From: Desulfobacterales bacterium
Lineage (GTDB): Bacteria; Desulfobacterota; Desulfobacteria; Desulfobacterales; Desulfosalsimonadaceae
DNA length: 7,891 nucleotides
Reading direction: 5' to 3'
Assembly: GCA_007135795.1 (NCBI GenBank)
Contig: SLIE01000363.1
Location: forward strand, 1 to 7,891
Under the pieces are notes generated by a model. The model was not told where the DNA came from and did no database searches. It saw only the letters and a list, made by a program, of their open reading frames with translations. Below, one piece after another: positions 6,077-7,891 of this stretch (the first letter of the stretch is position 1; the number at the start of each line of letters is the position of its first letter). The position numbers were made by a program, and so were the translations under genes.

Positions 6077-6867
6077 TACTTTATCCCTCCTTTGGCTTTT
6101 AAGAGTTCAATGAGTTTGGCAACCTTTTCTTCTGTGCTGCCTTCTAACATTTCAGCGCCTTCGCCAAGTTCCGGAACAAAATAATCGAGCCGTTTGACTT
6201 TTGCGGCACCAGCTCCGACGGCATCGGCGCCAAGGCCGAGATCCGAGGCGGTGTAAGTCGGGATTTCAACAGAGGCAACCTTTCGAATACCGCGGATACC
6301 GACATAGCGGGGTTCATTGATACCGGTCTGAATAGAAAGAACGCAAGGAAGCTCGATTTCGTTCATTTCCTGGTTGCCGCCTTCTATTTCACGTCCCACC
6401 TTCAGTTTTTTGGCATCACTGACATCGACGGAATTGACCAGGGAAGCATAGGGCATGTCGAGCATTGCCGCAAGCATTCCGCCTACCTGGGCTGCACCGT
6501 CATCGGCCTGGGCACCGGTGAGAATCAGGTCATATTTGCCCTTTTCCACGGCAGCCTTCAAGATGGTCGCAATGCCTTTTCCATCAGAGCCCTCAAAGGC
6601 CTCATCGTCAAGAAGGATACCATTGTCCGCCCCCATGGCCATTTCACGCCGGAGAACTTCTTCAGCTTCCTCATCCCCGACAGTGATCACGGTTACGGAA
6701 CCGCCGATTTTATCCTTGATCTGAATGGCTTCTTCAACCGCATAATTGTCCCATTCATTCACGGAATATACCAGGTCATCCCGTTCGATATCCGCACCGT
6801 CCTTACTTACCTCTATTTCATTTTCAGAGGTATCCGGCACTCTTTTAACGCAAACCAAAATCTCCAT
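6076..6867 (-). CDS. etfB: Electron transfer flavoprotein, beta subunit
   Basis: With the ATG complementary to 6865-6867 the product is 263 residues, typical of EtfB, and begins MEILVCVKRVPDT as the family does. A longer in-frame start at 6936 adds an unlikely 23-residue extension; GGGGAGG, 6 bases before the chosen ATG, decides it. Landmarks are VNEWDNYAVEEA (36-47), the nucleotide-binding stretch LILTGAQADDGAAQVGG (114-130), and the partner-recognition region INEPRYVGIRGIRK (183-196). Residues 215-230 carry an Ala/Gly-rich linker before the C-terminal segment that wraps EtfA. Classical EtfB binds AMP in this fold, while bifurcating ones bind a second FAD; I cannot distinguish these here. 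It follows the FeS oxidoreductase gene by 89 bases and overlaps etfA, giving the order FeS oxidoreductase-etfB-etfA. Confidence 0.96.
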   Translation of the reverse strand: MEILVCVKRVPDTSENEIEVSKDGADIERDDLVYSVNEWDNYAVEEAIQIKDKIGGSVTVITVGDEEAEEVLRREMAMGADNGILLDDEAFEGSDGKGIATILKAAVEKGKYDLILTGAQADDGAAQVGGMLAAMLDMPYASLVNSVDVSDAKKLKVGREIEGGNQEMNEIELPCVLSIQTGINEPRYVGIRGIRKVASVEIPTYTASDLGLGADAVGAGAAKVKRLDYFVPELGEGAEMLEGSTEEKVAKLIELLKAKGGIK

Positions 6868-6956
6868 GTTGATCCTCCCCAAAAAAGTTAATGACATTAG
6901 ATGAAAAGCCAGGTGGTCGATATATGCAGAGATCAACTACCGGCTTCCCATGAAGC
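6868..6956 (-). promoter_or_regulatory. Intercistronic region before etfB with small inverted repeats
   Basis: Read on the minus strand, the 89 bases between the FeS gene and etfB hold a 5-bp hairpin GCTTC-ATGG-GAAGC directly after the FeS stop (plus 6943-6956). They also hold GTTGATC (plus 6931-6937), complementary to GATCAAC (plus 6868-6874) between the etfB ribosome binding site and its ATG. The latter pair could fold over the start site. Both are short and could be chance. No T tract follows, so a terminator is unlikely. Confidence 0.25.
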
Positions 6957-7891
6957 TTATTCTTGTTTAATTTGCCGGGCGATGAGCTCTGACAGATCGA
7001 TGGCTTCCATTTGCCCTTCAAGTCCGGCGACCTTTATGGCATCTTCCATGTTGACCAGGCAGAAAGGGCAGCCGGTGACGATAACGTCGGCGCCCGCTTC
7101 CTTGGCCATTTCCACGCGTAACACGCCCATTCGTTGTTCTTCTTCCGGCTCATAAAAGAGCATCAGTCCGCCACCACCGCAACAGAAGGAACGATCACGG
7201 CAGCGTTTCATGTCAACCCGCCTCAAGCCCGGTATGGCATCCATTACCTCGCGAGGGGCATCATAGACCTCGTTGTGACGTCCAAGGTAACAGGGGTCAT
7301 GGAAAGTATATGTTTTAATTTTTTCGGCGTCATCCAAAGGATTGAAACGGATACTTTGCTCCTTGAGACTCCGAAGTGTGAACTCGCTGATATGTTCCAC
7401 AGGTGGAAGGCCTTTGTAGTCTTTCTTAAGGGCGTTTAAGGCGTGAGGATCGGAAGTGACGATATTTTTTGCGCCACTCTCAGCGATCATCTCGGTATTG
7501 TGGTCCCGGAGATCCATAAAGAGCATTTCCTCTCCAAACCGTCGCACTTCATTGGCGCTGTCTTTTTCGTTCTTGCCAAGAATGCCAGCGTCCGCATTTG
7601 CCGAAGAAAGGATCGTGGTCGTGGCACGTGCAAGATCCGCCATGCGGTCATCGTAGGAAGTGATACTATCCACGAAATAAAGGGTATCCGCGGTGTCTCC
7701 GCCTGAAAGATCCTTAATGGTAACATTTTCCGGAAGGGTCTTTGTCCATTCCGCACGTTTCTTTTCCATTTTGCCCCATGGATTGCCCCGTTTCCCCAAT
7801 GCGTTCAATGGCTTTTGGAGTGATTGGGGAACCATCCCTTCATCTACCATGCCACGACGAAGATCGATAATTTTGTCGATATACTCTATGG
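6957..7891 (-). CDS. CCG-domain (HdrD/DUF224-like) FeS oxidoreductase, probable ETF:quinone electron carrier, C-terminal part
   Basis: The frame is open to the right edge; the first readable residues are IEYIDKIIDLRRGMVDEG, typical of the segment after the ferredoxin-like clusters in HdrD/DUF224 proteins. The ATG at 7848-7850 is therefore internal, not the start. Residues are numbered from that Met. The C-terminal cysteine-rich domain is intact: HDPC187YLGR, C223-C224-GGGG and GC261PFC264 fit the CX35CCX36CXXC pattern that binds a noncubane 4Fe-4S cluster in heterodisulfide reductases. The preceding half-domain (about 57-145) keeps the fold-like sequence but has no cysteine: FVDSITSYD, KDSANEVRR and SDPHALNAL stand where relatives have FVGC, CCG and CPHC. 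Position directly before etfB and etfA indicates the membrane-linked ETF:quinone oxidoreductase (EMO-type) role known in anaerobic fatty-acid oxidisers. Membrane helices and N-terminal clusters would lie outside the window. Confidence 0.88.
   Translation of the reverse strand, partial: IEYIDKIIDLRRGMVDEGMVPQSLQKPLNALGKRGNPWGKMEKKRAEWTKTLPENVTIKDLSGGDTADTLYFVDSITSYDDRMADLARATTTILSSANADAGILGKNEKDSANEVRRFGEEMLFMDLRDHNTEMIAESGAKNIVTSDPHALNALKKDYKGLPPVEHISEFTLRSLKEQSIRFNPLDDAEKIKTYTFHDPCYLGRHNEVYDAPREVMDAIPGLRRVDMKRCRDRSFCCGGGGLMLFYEPEEEQRMGVLRVEMAKEAGADVIVTGCPFCLVNMEDAIKVAGLEGQMEAIDLSELIARQIKQE

Noticed and set aside
6751..6762. CATTCATTCACG inside etfB as a second FadR site
   Set aside because: Only half of the palindrome is present, and it lies within coding sequence.
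6868..6936. 23-residue N-terminal extension of EtfB
   Set aside because: EtfB proteins start at MEILVCVKRVPDT; GGGGAGG before the ATG at 6867 supports the shorter form.
7848..7850. ATG as the true start of the FeS oxidoreductase
   Set aside because: The frame stays open to the right edge and the residues upstream (IEYIDKIIDLRRG) are conserved in the family.

Overview
The window looks like a chromosomal segment from an anaerobic, fatty-acid-oxidising bacterium. The best guess is a sulfate-reducing or syntrophic member of the Desulfobacterota (the former Deltaproteobacteria). That inference rests on the combination of a large acyl-CoA dehydrogenase, a TetR regulator with a FadR-type operator, and an FeS oxidoreductase-etfB-etfA operon. 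I could not run a database search, so the taxonomy is tentative.

Layout: (1) 1-180, minus strand: the first 60 codons of guaA (GMP synthase), running off the left edge. (2) 181-715: a 535-base divergent intergenic region. It holds a plausible guaA promoter with a long leader of about 330 nt containing mutually exclusive hairpins, and an extended -10 promoter facing right. (3) 716-2066, plus strand: a TrpF-like (beta/alpha)8-barrel protein that lacks the catalytic cysteine, followed 13 bases later by efp (elongation factor P). A perfect 15-bp inverted repeat without a T tract lies after efp. (4) 2244-2935: promoter, a palindromic operator close to the published Bacillus FadR box, and the TetR/FadR-type regulator. 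(5) 2991-4866: a strong extended -10 promoter and an acyl-CoA dehydrogenase of the 600-residue FadE5/DmdC-like type, ended by an intrinsic terminator. (6) 5043-7891: a bidirectional terminator, then on the minus strand etfA, etfB and the C-terminal part of a CCG-domain FeS oxidoreductase, which runs off the right edge.

How the genes fit together: the regulator probably senses acyl-CoA and controls fatty acid catabolism. The dehydrogenase makes the first oxidation of an acyl-CoA. EtfAB takes its two electrons, and the FeS oxidoreductase probably passes them from ETF to the membrane quinone pool. The dehydrogenase and the ETF operon are convergent rather than co-transcribed. guaA, the TrpF-like gene and efp form a separate housekeeping neighbourhood.

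Most of the window is ordinary core metabolism. The points most worth checking are three. The first cysteine-rich half of the FeS oxidoreductase has lost all its expected cluster ligands. The TrpF-like protein has no catalytic cysteine, carries a CPC motif, and is tied to efp. The guaA leader carries competing hairpins. I see no mobile element, CRISPR array, tRNA or rRNA.
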